Below are positions 20,829 through 32,048 of a DNA stretch of 64,000 nt, piece by piece. The position numbers were made by a program, and so were the translations under genes. The stretch spans positions 161,766,635 to 161,830,634 of the forward strand of contig VDFB02047230.1 of assembly GCA_007258455.2 (NCBI GenBank). The letters are read 5' to 3'. A model generated the notes under the pieces. That model made no database searches. It saw only the letters and a program-made list of their open reading frames with translations, and had not been told where the DNA came from. Every line of letters starts with the position of its first letter. The stretch's first letter is position 1. The DNA is from Sequoia sempervirens. Its lineage: Eukaryota; Streptophyta; Pinopsida; Cupressales; Cupressaceae.

Positions 20829-22070
20829 AAAAATAAGCAGTGGTTGGTAGGTAATGCAAAAGGAAGATCCAAAGATTTCAGGGCAAAAAATATCCACAAT
20901 AAGCTAAAACTAGAGATTGGCATCTCAAAGTCAGCGAACAAAGGTGCTAGCCAAAGGGATAACTATAAATGGGTTCTGAAGAGGACTCTTCAAAATGGCA
21001 TACCCTACTCCCCTCCGATAGGTAGGAGCAAAATAATGACAATCCCTTCCAATTTTCTTCATCCTCGATGGAAACATTTGAAGGCATGTGGTATTTTAGT
21101 TAAGTGGATTGGTGGTGATGTCTCAAAAAAGAGGATTATCGATTGGTTCATCAAATTTTTTCAAGGTCGAGTATGTGTGAAAGCCTTAGATGAAATTTCT
21201 TTCTGCTTGTTTGTGTAGATCAAAATATGAAGAAGAAAAATCTTTTTGGTGGACCACTATTTTTTGAGGGGTTTTGTTTCTACAAAATTGATTGGGAACC
21301 CAATTTTAATCTGAAAAATCACATCCCTCAAAAATTTCCCCATTGGATTAAACTAGCTAACTTACCCTCTGAATATCAAGGTGAGGAAATCTTAGAGAAA
21401 ATCAGGGAAAATCTTGGGACATTTATTAGATTTTAAGAAGAATTCTTCTTTGGTAGATCTGAAGAAGTTAAAATTTTGGTAGACCTAAACACATATAAGG
21501 TACCTAGATAATCTGGAGATCCTATCAGAAAAAGGCAGCTAATTTCAAATATTTGAGGTGTCCAACAAGGGAGGAAAATGCAGTTTGAGTAAAGGTTATA
21601 TTTCCAATTGTCCAAGTGGATCCGGTAAAGTGATAGATTTTACCATGGAAGATGTTAGCGAAAATGTTCAAAACCTGGTTGACAAAAGAGAAGTAACAAA
21701 TCCCACTTCACATGTCAATAACTTTAAAAACCCTTGCCTTTAGAGGGTAGAAGTAAAGACCAATGTAATTCTCAGGTCTGGTGATAAGACAGAACCCTCA
21801 GAACAAGCAGAAAACAAGAACTATTAGGTTGAGCTAAGAGATCTAATGGTAGAAGCTAATGCATTGAGTAAAGAAATTAAGGACAATTTGGTGGCCCTAT
21901 CCATACAAGAATTGAAGGGCTTAGAGAATACCCAACTGGAGGATGTGGTTATTCCCTCCAGAATGTAAGGGGTACGTTTCCCTCCCAAGACACCACTATA
22001 GTAGAGAGGAATGATGAGGATAATGCAAATCAATCCCAAAGCCCCACAAAAGGGGAATAAAAAAATGAGT
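20829..22070 (+). pseudogene. LINE (L1-type) ORF1 fragment with DUF4283-like domain
   Basis: The first open part (20829-21218) ends FFQGRVCVKALDEISFCLFV. After a frameshift near 21210 it continues as GPLFFEGFCFYKIDWEPNF and PHWIKLANLPSEYQGEEILE. This is the DUF4283 pattern of plant LINE ORF1 RNA-binding proteins. Several further stops and shifts follow to about 22070, where an A-rich run (AATAAAAAAATG) occurs. No C-terminal zinc knuckle is recognisable. It abuts the broken end of family G copy C at about 20825. It may be the 5' half of the LINE whose ORF2 begins at 32049. Confidence 0.75.
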
Positions 22071-24134
22071 TATTAGTAATCAATGAATTCCTAGGTATCT
22101 CATCTTCCTGGAATGTGTTGGAGCCTAAAAATTTCATGCAAATTTTAGGTTCCTATATTGAAAATTGGATTTCAACACTCAAAAAACTCAATTGTAAAAG
22201 TAGCCCTAGGAGCACATTTTAAAAAATCATAACTTTGGATATGTTCAAATTCATACCAAACCGTTCTGCAAGAATACACCCCTACCATCAAATAACATAC
22301 TAGTGAAGTTGCATGGATTTTGGAGATCATTTGATTAGTTTTCAAAAGCAATTCTGGTGGCTACTTGACTTGTTTTGGTCATATGTCAAGGAGCAGCTTC
22401 CAACACATATCCACTTCAATTTAAGATTTGTTTCATATTTCTATGGATATAAGCCATCATAGTTCGATTACTAGGGGATATGGATCTAAACCCCCATGTA
22501 ATTCAATCAAAAAATGTCATGAAGTTGTGTATTTCTCAGACAAAGATACTTGTCATTGTGGAGCACTGTTGGTAGCTATGTTACTACTTTTTCAAAGTTC
22601 AAGTGAAATAGCATTGAAGGGAACTCAAGGAACAAGGGTAGATTCATATTTCGAGATCAGAGCAGTTTGTTCAAGGAATGGGTATCATAGTGAAAAAGGG
22701 GTAGTAAGTTAAACATAATCATATACCAAGAGTGTGATGAGGAGGGTGAAAAGAAAAATCACCTCTAAGCCTTGGAAGAAAATTCCAGTCATCAAACAGA
22801 TAACAATATGGATTAACAAAAAATGCAAGTGATTCCACTATGTTCAACGAACAAAGGCAAAAGATGATATCAGGCCGAAATCGAGGATTTCAATTGTGGC
22901 TTAGCTATTTTGAGATATATGGAGGAAAATTGCATGATATTTTAGAAACAAAAGGAAATCTCTACACAACACCTTCGTACCCGTGTCACAACGAGCACCA
23001 AATAGGAGATGTGTGGTACTCTGTGTATTCCCTGCATCCTTGCTAAAGCCCAACAATGAACCTGCAATATGGCGGTAGAGTTGTAAAACAAAATATTACT
23101 ACAACATCATGTGGTAAATGTTTTGGGGAAACATTTATATCATAATGTTGAAATTTATGTGGTAGTATAAATTTTAGCGCAAGTATAATTTGAAAAGTGT
23201 GCAGTATAGCGGTGAGTATTCCTTGCACTACTACGAGGGGTCTCAAAACTATATGCGGGTATGCGGTAAAATGAAATGTTTGTCATGGACGTGATGAAGA
23301 TGAAACAAAATAAGAGACATTAATATTTTTACACAGGGATATAATTATTTGAGTGGATATAAAGGGATGAGTGATTTTTTCACCGTGTAAATATAGTGAA
23401 TGCACATAGGTGAAATACAAGGAGAAATATTTTCCCCAAAAGTAAATATAAATGAGAAATTGTTGGCGAAAGAATTAATACTAAAGTATTATGAAATACT
23501 TTATTTTTCACAGAAATTATTATAACTCAAAGAGTATTTCACGTGAATAAAGATGCACAAATTAAATACAAGGTAAAATATTCTCACCAGGAGGAAAAAC
23601 GCTTTCTACCAAAGGAGTTAAAAGGTGGGTAATCATTTCACCCAAATTATATTTAATGGGTGAAAAATGGATGTGAAGTTTCCAGCAAAAGAATTATTGT
23701 GTAATGAAGACAATAAAGATTAAAATATTTAATTTTCCAATGGCAACTAATTAAATATTTTATTTTATCGAAGACAATTAAACAAAGAGCTACACTGAAA
23801 AGAAGAGTTACAGATGTTGTGAAGGATTGTAACCCTAAAAGAAAAAGGTATATATGTAAGATGAAATAAAATCATTAGAAAAAGATAGATCAGTAGGTTA
23901 GGTAGTTGGATAGGTTGATCAGTTGCTGAAACAGGACATTATGTTGTATATTGTAAAAAAAATTAAAATTATATAATGGAGAATCATAAAAGTGCCAAAC
24001 AATTCAAATTTTATCTTGAAATAGGACACACATATCATTTACCTCTTGACTCCATTAGCCCAACATAAGTAGGCATTGGTCATACCAATTCCATTTTAGA
24101 AATTTATAAAATCTTATTCAAACATTCACATCTT
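22071..24134. other. Old non-coding sequence, possibly retroelement LTR-derived
   Basis: No domain-bearing ORF on either strand. The stretch from about 22116 (TGTTGGAGCC...) reads like decayed LTR sequence, and a TATATATG box with AATAAA nearby (about 23851-23872) would fit an LTR promoter and polyadenylation region. I found no second copy in the window and no convincing target duplication, so it is unassigned. Confidence 0.3.
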
Positions 24135-24334
24135 AAATTTCAATAGGAGTAATTATTAAGATTTCATTTATCCCATTCCCAATTGCCATTGTGGATAGAT
24201 TTCCCAAGTAGGAAACATATAGTTTAAGTCTACCTCATTTGCATAGGTGCACCCGCCTAGGTCTAGAAGAGCTTGAAGAGAAGAAGGCTCAAATATACCA
24301 TCTAGCCTTGTATGTTAGCCAAAAATGTATCAAG
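24135..24334 (+). pseudogene. Unidentified coding remnant interrupted by the copia element
   Basis: A frame open apart from one TAG (at about 24209) reads PIAIVDRFPK, stop, ETYSLSLPHLHRCTRLGLEE, then EKKAQIYHLALYVSQKCIKS. Removing the copia element and one copy of its target duplication lets it continue in frame at 31673 as LATSCGFKPAFLSTNKMHQG up to about 31755. I do not recognise the protein. It may be a captured host exon or part of LINE ORF1. Confidence 0.35.
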
Positions 24335-25920
24335 TGTTGGAAATATGTGCCTCAAACAATACAGGTTGAAACCTCCATTAGATCCAAGTCGGTGTGATAG
24401 CTTCAATGTCTGGCCGACAACTAGTTTGTATCATCATGTTTTGCATAGGTCATTGTGACCTAGCTTTTGTCTTGCCGAACGTCGTTTCCTTTTGAGCATA
24501 TCGCTGTGACAAGGAGTGTTCGTTATGACCTCTTAGCGCTCGGGAGACCTCTGGCCAACATGCCATTCAATCGTGTATCAGGGAGACTCATGGCGACCAT
24601 GGGCTTCAGGGTAGCTTATAGCGGCTCGATGAGAAGTCCCAGTGAAGCGTTAATGTCTCACCAATAGTGTATGTATTGAAGTGTTCGAGATAACTAAGGG
24701 TTCTCGCTAAGAAGTCTCAGTGAAGTGTTAATGTCTTGCTAACAGGAATACTATTGATGTCTTTGCGGTAACATAAAGATCCCGGTGTGAGGTCTTAGCA
24801 AACAGTGAAGGTCACGCTGACGGGGACACATCCAAACGTTCATTAGAGTAACTCAAAGCGATTGAAGAGACATCTTGGTGATAATGTTAAGTCTTACCAA
24901 CTATCCTGTGGTGCTCAGTATAACTTAAGTCTTCAGAGTAACTTTGAACCCTCGGTATGATGTCTTGGTGAAAGCCGATTGTCTGGCTGATGAGAACACT
25001 TAAGTCTATGTGACTTGCGGAGCTTCAGCGTAACGTCTCAGCAAATGTGTTTGGTCTTGCCGATAGGTGTATGCTTTCGATGTAACCTAATGTTGCTCTA
25101 TGAGACCTCTTGGTGATATCGGTATGTCTTGCCGACTATCCTTTGGGGCTCAATATGATAAATGACTTCGGTATGACCTTTGGTGACTCGGCGTGAGGTC
25201 CCGGCGATAGCGATAAGTCTCGCCGACTCTTTGGTGGCTCAATGTAACATATGAAGCTCATTGGAATATCTTGACAACTACGGTAACTCTTGGCGATGCT
25301 GATGTGAAGGTTATGTGGCATCGGTGAGACACTATTAGTGTCTCACCAAGATGCCAACACAATGCGGTTTTTGTTGATCGTTTGACCGTCCTATGTGGAA
25401 TCTCATGGATGAATAGGAGGAGCCGAATGTGAACCGTTAGAAGTTGGTTCATTGTGATAGTTCTATGAGGAAGCTCGACAGTTAGGGAACACCATGGATA
25501 TAGTTTGTAGTTGCAGACGCTTGGGGGTTCAATGGTGGTTGGTTGAATTGACAGATTGTTGAGTGATTGGATCAGTGAACGAATTCTATTCTATGGATTG
25601 TAACGTGAAGGTTCCTGAAACAAATTATACATGGTGAATGCTGCTGTAAATAGATACCAAAAAGATAAGTCTGAAGTTTGTATGTAATCTCCATTAATAT
25701 AATACAAAGTGATTTCTCTTGGTGTGGTGGGTTTTTGTCCCGTAAGGGTTTTCCCACGTATATCTGGTGTTCATGTGTGATTGTCAAATACTCTGTTTCT
25801 ATTATCTGCTTCATAGTGCATCTTAGTTGGACTATAATTGTAAATTTTAAAGTGTATCTGTATTCTTTCCTGAGGTATTGATGTTAGGAGAATTTTTTTC
25901 TACATCTAATTTTCCTTACA
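24335..25920 (+). repeat. 5' LTR of the copia element
   Basis: Starts TGTTGGAAAT and ends TTTCCTTACA; same length as the 3' LTR. The U3 portion contains degenerate internal repeats, clearest at 24631-24658 and 24709-24736 (GAAGTCYCAGTGAAGYGTT), with many GTCTYGCCGA-like words. Confidence 0.95.
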
Positions 25921-25922
25921 AG

Positions 25923-25934
25923 TGGTATCAGAGC
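25923..25934 (+). promoter_or_regulatory. Primer binding site, initiator tRNA-Met
   Basis: TGGTATCAGAGC two bases after the 5' LTR, the standard PBS core of plant copia elements. Confidence 0.93.
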
Positions 25935-26034
25935 CTAGCCAGTTGTGTTATCCTTGTGGGTACATTGGGTTTTTTCAATCAATTATGTTCAGTGGGAGTC
26001 TTGTAGAGTTTTTCATTTCTGATTATAGATTAAG

Positions 26035-26800
26035 ATGGCTAGTACATCTGGTAAGATTGAAATAGAGAAATTCAATGGCAGTAACTTTGAGTTGTGGAAA
26101 CTCAAGATGGAGGATCTTTTAGTGGATCGAGATCTTTGGATTGATGTGTCTAGAACTAAACCTACAAGCATGAAGCAAGAAGATTGGGACCTTGCAGATA
26201 GGAAGTCTAAGGGGCTGATAAGGCTCTATTTGGCAGACTTAGTTCTTCTTAATGTGCATGAAGAGAAGACTTCATCTTCCTTGGGGAAGAGATTGGCATC
26301 TATTTATCAGGGGAAGTCCTTGGTGAATAAACTATTCCTCAGGAAGAAACTATACTCTTTGAGAATGCAGGAAGGAGGGTCTGTAGCTGATCATTTGAAC
26401 GCATTTAACATGCTACTTGATCAATTGACATTTGTTGGTGTGAAGACTGAAGAAGAGGATCGATGTATGCTACTATTGTGTTCTTTGCCAGACTCATGGG
26501 ATCATCTAGTGATGGCTATTGGGAGTACAACATCCAATTTCAAGATGGAAGATATTGTTGGTTCTTTGCTGTCAGAAGAGATGAGAAGGAAATCTTCTGA
26601 GATGGTGAAGGAGGCTCTTGCTGTCAAAGGAAGGTCAAAGGAGAAAGGCAAGAAGAAGGACAAGAAGTCCAAATCAAAATCATAGGGGAGATCAAAGTCT
26701 CCTGGCAAGAAGTCCAAGGTGAAGTGTTGGAACTGTGGGTAACCTGGTCATGTCTGAAAGGATTGTAAAGAGGAGAGAAAGAAGAAGAAGGGATCTTCCA
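26035..26800 (+). pseudogene. gag of the copia element (capsid and nucleocapsid)
   Basis: ATG at 26035 opens 216 codons: FNGSNFELWKLKMEDLLVDR, then GKSLVNKLFLRKKLYSLRM, ADHLNAFNMLLDQL and EEDRCMLLLCSLPDSWDHL, the UBN2-type Gag of plant copia. A lysine-rich tail precedes the TAG at 26683-26685. In the same frame the zinc knuckle follows (CWNCG, GHV, KDC, near 26727-26770), with a TAA in place of the residue after CWNCG and a TGA before KDC. Gag would form the virus-like particle that packages the RNA. Confidence 0.9.
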
Positions 26801-27213
26801 ATAATGGTTCTTCTCATAGTGATGGTGACGCCTTCATTGTAGCCTTGGCTACACAGGCATCAGATGATGTCTGGCTGATTGATTCTGGAGCATTGTTCCA
26901 CATGACATCTCATAGAGAGTGGTTCACAAAGTATGAAGAATACAATGGTGGAAAGGTGTACTTGGTGAGTGATTCAAATTTGGAGATCATTGGCCGTGGA
27001 AGAGTCAGGATACAATTCCCTGATGGAAGAGTGAAGGGAATCAATAATGTTATGCACATACCAGGTCTGACTCAAAATCTATTATCTATAAGTATGCTAA
27101 ATGATATTGGTGTACAAGTTACGTTCTCTGGAAATGGATGCAAGATGACTAGAGGTTCAATGGTGCTGGCTAGAGGTGCTCGAATTGGTACCCTATACAA
27201 GCTGGATGCATAG
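26801..27213 (+). pseudogene. Copia aspartic protease
   Basis: Same frame as gag. The active site is WLIDSGALFHMTSHREWF near 26872-26925 (D-S-G-A intact), followed by GRGRVRIQFPDGRVKGINNV and HIPGLTQNLLSISML. The frame ends with TAG at 27211-27213 and is followed by a frameshift. Confidence 0.9.
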
Positions 27214-28204
27214 GCTGTTCAAAGTAACAATATCTCTGTAAAGTCACTGAAAGCTGCTCATGGAGGTAAAGAGGGACATATCCTAATTATGTAAACTCTA
27301 TGGAAGTAAAACTTCCTGTAAAGAAGACTATGCTTTGGCATCATAGGTTAGGCCACATAGGAGAAAAAGGTTTAAAAACCTGGTTGAGGGGCTTGAAGAT
27401 TGTAATCTTGAATTTGAATTCTATGAACACTGTATATATGGAAAGCAGCACCGTGTTTCATTTTATTCCAATCCTCATAAATATTCTGGTTTGTTAGACT
27501 ATATTCATTTGGATGTGTTTGGTCCAGTAGATGTTCCTTCTTTGTCTAAATCAAGATACTATGTGTTGTTCATTGATGATTATTCAAGAAGAGCATTTGT
27601 TTATTTTTTGAAAAGTAAATCAGAAGTGTTCAGTCAATTTAAGGAATTTAAGAACCTTGTTGAAAATCAAACTGGTAGAAAAATAAAATGCTTAAGGACT
27701 GATAATGGTGGTGAATTATGTTCTGGTGAATTTGAAAGATACTGTAAAGACCATGGAATTAAAAGACACAAGACTACACCTTATACTCCACAACATAATG
27801 GAGTTGCAGAAAGGTTCAATAGGACAGTGATGGAGAGAGCACGGAGTATACTCAGTAGTGCTGGCTTGGAGGAGAAGTTATGGGCTGAGGTTGTATCTAT
27901 TGCATGTTATTTAATTAATCGTTCTCCAAATTTTGCTCTTGTTGAGAAAACACCTTTAGAAGCGTGGTCTGGTAAGAAGCCCTCTCTTAGACATATTCGA
28001 GTTTTTGGTTGTGAGGCATATGCTCATGTGCCGGATGTGAAAATATCTAAATTGGAGAACAAGGTTGTCAAATGTATTTTTATTGGCTATAGCGCTATCA
28101 TAAAAGGATACAAGCTTTGGAATCCTGATACAAAGAAGGTTGTATACAGCATAAGTGTAATCTTTCATGAGCTGAAACCTTCCACTCTGGATCTGCAGTC
28201 ATAG
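27214..28204 (+). pseudogene. Copia GAG-pre-integrase and integrase
   Basis: The zinc-binding region LWHHRLGHIGEKGLK lies near 27331-27375. A frameshift near 27378 moves the rest (GKQHRVSF) to the frame that starts the integrase core at about 27491. The catalytic residues are visible: D in DYIHLDVFGPV, D in CLRTDNGGELC, and E in GVAERFNRTV (about 27500, 27695 and 27806). The C-terminal part includes HIRVFGCEAYAHVP. TAG at 28202-28204 ends the open frame. Confidence 0.92.
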
Positions 28205-30028
28205 ACAAAGTCAGAAAATAATAAGGATGTAGCATTAATTCCTCCTACACCTGAGAAAGAGGAATTGGAAATTCAAAATGTACCTGAAACTGAGGAGAGC
28301 TCAAGCAGTTCTGAAATTTCAGAAGAAGAAGAACAACCTCAACCTCAGCCACTAAGGAGGTCAACCCGAGAAAGAAAACAACCAAATAGGTATGGGTTCT
28401 CATTGATTGATTCTACTTGTGCCTATACTTTGATTTCTAGTACTGATGAGCTTAGGACTGTAAAAGAGGCAATTAGAATGTCTGATTCAGACTCTTGGTT
28501 AGAATCCATGGAAGAAGAGATGGCATCGTTGGATAAAAATGAAACTTGGAGTTTGGTGCCCTTACCTGAAGGCAGAAAACCTATGGGCTGCAAATAGGTA
28601 TTTAAGAAAAAAATTGGTCTAGATGGCAATATAGAAAAGTACAAGGCAAGACTGGTTGCAAAGGGTTATTCCCAGGTCGAGGGAATCGATTATGGGGAAA
28701 TATTTGCTCCTGTAGCAAAGCTGACATCTATCAGATTTCTTTTGTCACTTGCAGCAGCATATGACTTAGAGGTTGAACAGATGGATGTGAAGACAACATT
28801 TCTTCATGGTGATCTTGAAGGAGAAATCTATATGTCCCAACCTAAGCACTTTGTTGAAAAAGGTCAAAAAAAACTGGTATGCAAATTAAAGAAGCCTCTG
28901 TATGGGTTAAAGCAGTCACCTAGAATGTGGTACCAAAAATTTGATACTTTTGTATTATCTTTAGGCTTTGTGAGATCAAAATCTAATCACTGTGTATATT
29001 ATAAAGTTGAAGGTGATCAAGTTCTTGTTATTGCTATTTATGTTGATGATATGTTGTTCATAGGAAAAATCAAGCTAATGATTTCTAATCTTAAGTCTCA
29101 GTTGTCTGCTAAGTTCGAAATGAAGGATCTTGGTGTAGCAAGGTATATTCTGGGGATGGAGATGACCAGGGATAGGAAGAATAGAAATCTTTGGCTCAGT
29201 CAGAGTAAGTATATAAGGACTATTCTAGAGAGATTTTGCATGAATGTTTGCAAGCAGTTAGTTGTTCCAGTCTTGCAGGGAACGAAGCTATCTATTGAGG
29301 ACTGTCCAAAATCTCCTACTGAGATGGAGGACATGACCAATGTACCCTATGCTAGTGCAGTTGGCAGTCTCATGTATGCAATGGTCTGTACAAGGCCAAA
29401 CATTGCCCAAGCAGTGGGAGTTCTTAGTCGTTTTATGGCTAATCCAGGAAGAATACATTGGGATGCTGTGAAGAGAGTATTTATATATTTGAAGGGGACT
29501 TCAAAATATGCTTTGTGTTACCATGGGAATTCAGATGAATTACAAAGGACTCTAACCATTCGTGGTTATGTAGATTCTGATTGGGCAAGGGACATTGACA
29601 ATAGGAGGTTCACCGGTGGATATGTTTTCATGTTGAATGGTGGTGCAGTGAGTTGGATGAGCAAGCGGCAGGCTATAGTCACTTTTTCCACTACGGAGGC
29701 TGAATACATGGCAGCTACTCATGTTTGTAAAGAAGTTGTATGGTTGAAACATTTGTGTTCTAACATTGGTTTTGATGCAGGGGAAATAACTATTTTCTGT
29801 GACAGTCAGAGTGCAATTTGTCTGGCAAAGAATCCTACTTTCCATGCTAGGACGAAACATATTGATGTACAGTACCACTTTGTACGAGATATGGTGGAGG
29901 ATGGAAAGGTCAGTTTGGAAAAGGTTGATACTCTGGAGAATGTTGCAGATTCATTGACGAAGCCAGTGAGCACAGACAAGTTCAGGTGGTGTGCCAATTC
30001 AATGGGCCTTAGTGCCCATGATTTTTAG
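28205..30028 (+). pseudogene. Copia reverse transcriptase and RNase H
   Basis: Same frame as the integrase, with one TAG at about 28595-28597 just before the RT core. After an acidic Ser/Glu linker come RTs RLVAKGYSQVEGIDY, the catalytic DVKTTFLHGDLEGEIY (normally DVKTAFLHG) and IAIYVDDMLFIG, with the YVDD box at about 29040. RNase H shows GYVDSDWARD, STTEAEYMAA, DSQSAICLA and ARTKHIDVQYHFVRD. The final 428 codons (28742-30028) are open, so this part decayed less than gag. Confidence 0.95.
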
Positions 30029-30070
30029 TAAGTTATGTTGTGCTCAGGAGGTTCCTGTATGATCTTTGTC

Positions 30071-30081
30071 AAGTGGGAGAT
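30071..30081 (+). promoter_or_regulatory. Polypurine tract of the copia element
   Basis: AAGTGGGAGAT immediately 5' of the TGTTGG that opens the 3' LTR. Confidence 0.88.
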
Positions 30082-31667
30082 TGTTGGAAATATGTGCCTC
30101 AAACAATATAGCCTGAAACCTCCATTAAAGCCAAGTCGGTGTGACAGCTTCATTGTCTGGCCGACAAGCAGTTTGTATCATCATGTTTTGCACAGGTCGT
30201 TGTGACCTAGCTTTTGTCTTGCCGAACATCATTTCCTTTTGAGCATATCGCTATGACAAGGAGTGTTCGTTATGACCTCTTAGCGCTCGGGAGACCTCTG
30301 GCCGATAGGCCATTCAATCATGTATTAGGGAGACTCATGGTGACCATGGGCTTCGAGGTAGCTTATAGTAGCTTGCTGAGAAGTCCTAGCGAAGTGTTAA
30401 TGTCTCATCGACAACATATGTATTGAAGTCTTTGGGATAACTAAGGGTTCCCGCTAAGAAGTCTCAGCGAAGTGTTAATGTCTTTCCGACAAGAATATTG
30501 CTGATGGCTTTGCGGTAACATAAAGATCCCAGTGTGAGGTCTTAGCAAATAGTGAAGGTCATACCAACGGGGACACATCCAAACGTTCATTAGAGTAACT
30601 CAAAGCGATCGAAGAGACATCTTGGCGATAATGTTAAGTCTTACCGACTATCTTGTGGTGCTCAGTATAACTTAAGTCTTTGAAGTAACTTTGAACCCTC
30701 GGTATGATGTCTCAGTGAAAGCTGATTGTCTGGCCGATGAGAACACTTAAGTCTATGTGACTTGCAGAGCTTCGGCATAACGTCTCAGCGAAGGTGTTTG
30801 GTCTTGCCGATAGGTGTATGCTTTCGGTGTAACCTAATGTTTCTCTATGAGACCTCTTGGCGATATCGGTATGTCTTTCCAACTATCCTTTGGGGGCTCG
30901 ATATGATAAATGACTTTGGTATGACCTTTGGTGACTCGGCGTGAGGTCCTGGCGATAGCGATAAGTCTCGCCGACTCTTTGGTGGCTCGGTGTAGCATAT
31001 GAAGCTCGTTGGAATATATTGACGACTACAAAACTCTTGGTGATGTCGATGTGAAGGTTATGTGGCATCGGCGAGACATTGTTAGTGTCTCACCGAGATG
31101 CCAACACAGTGTGGTTTCTGTTGACCGTTTAACCATCCTATGTGGAATCTCATGGACAAATAGGAGGAGCCGAATGTGAACTGTTAGCAGTTGGTTCGTT
31201 GTGACAGTTCTGTGAGGAAGCTCGACAGTCAGGGAACACCATGGATATAGTTTGTAGTTGCAGACGCTTGGGGGTTTGATGGTGGTTGGTTGAATCGATA
31301 GATTGTTGAGTGATTGGATCAATGAATGAATTCTATTATGTGGACTGTAACGTGAAGGTTCCTGAAACAAATTGTACAAGGTGAATGCTATTGTAAACAG
31401 ACACTAGAAAGATAGGTTTGAAGTTTGTATGTAATCTCCATTACTGTAATACAAAGTGATTTCTCTTGGTGTGGTGGGTTTTTCTCTCGTAAGGGTTTTC
31501 CCACGTATATCTGGTGTTCATGTGTGATTTTCAAATACTCTATTTTTGTTATCTTCTTCATAGTGCATCTTAGTTGGACTGTAATTGTAAATTTTAAAGT
31601 GTATCTGCATTCTTTCCTGAGGTATTGACGTTAGGAGAATTTTTTTCCGCATCTAATTTTCCTTACA
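30082..31667 (+). repeat. 3' LTR of the copia element
   Basis: 1586 bp, collinear with 24335-25920 along its length, ending CCTTACA and followed by TCAAG at 31668-31672. Confidence 0.95.
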
Positions 31668-32048
31668 TCAAGAGCTTGGCAACCTCTTGTGGTTTCAAAC
31701 CAGCATTTTTGAGTACTAACAAAATGCACCAAGGGAAGAGGATCAGTTGGAAAAACAAAGATTAATACAAAATATTTTGGAAGTGGTGGATCAGGATCAT
31801 AAGGTAGAGGAAGGAAGATATTTTGAGTTAGCTCAAGATGAAACAAGAGTAGAAGCAGAAGGTTTGGAGTTAGGGATATCCTAGAACATAATTAATCTTA
31901 AATCTCTCGATTGTGGGAAAATTGTTGGAAACAAAAGAGGAAGGAAATCCTTGCAGGAATTAAGAATGAAGGATGGAGAGGCAGAAGATCAAACAAAAAT
32001 TACGTCATTGTCAGCATCTGGGAAGGGAGCTCCCCTTCCCTAGGAGCC

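Larger units (their letters stand above)
24335..31667 (+). mobile_element. Complete Ty1/copia retrotransposon, Tork (TNT1)-like
   Basis: Two LTRs of exactly 1586 bp (24335-25920 and 30082-31667) flanked by the 5-bp duplication TCAAG (24330-24334 and 31668-31672). Order: LTR, initiator-Met PBS, gag with zinc knuckle, protease, integrase, RT, RNase H, PPT, LTR, the Ty1/copia order. The GKQHRVSF segment and the overall Gag fit the Tork/TNT1 lineage. About eleven substitutions are visible in the first 127 bp of the LTRs, so it is fairly old. Stops and two frameshifts inactivate it, although the 3' RT-RNase H part is open for 428 codons. Confidence 0.95.

Noticed and set aside
22111..22682. Possible solo LTR with GGAATG flanks (22110-22115 and about 22675-22680)
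   Set aside because: The inner right end would be CAA, not CA, and a 6-bp match is likely by chance in this length of sequence.
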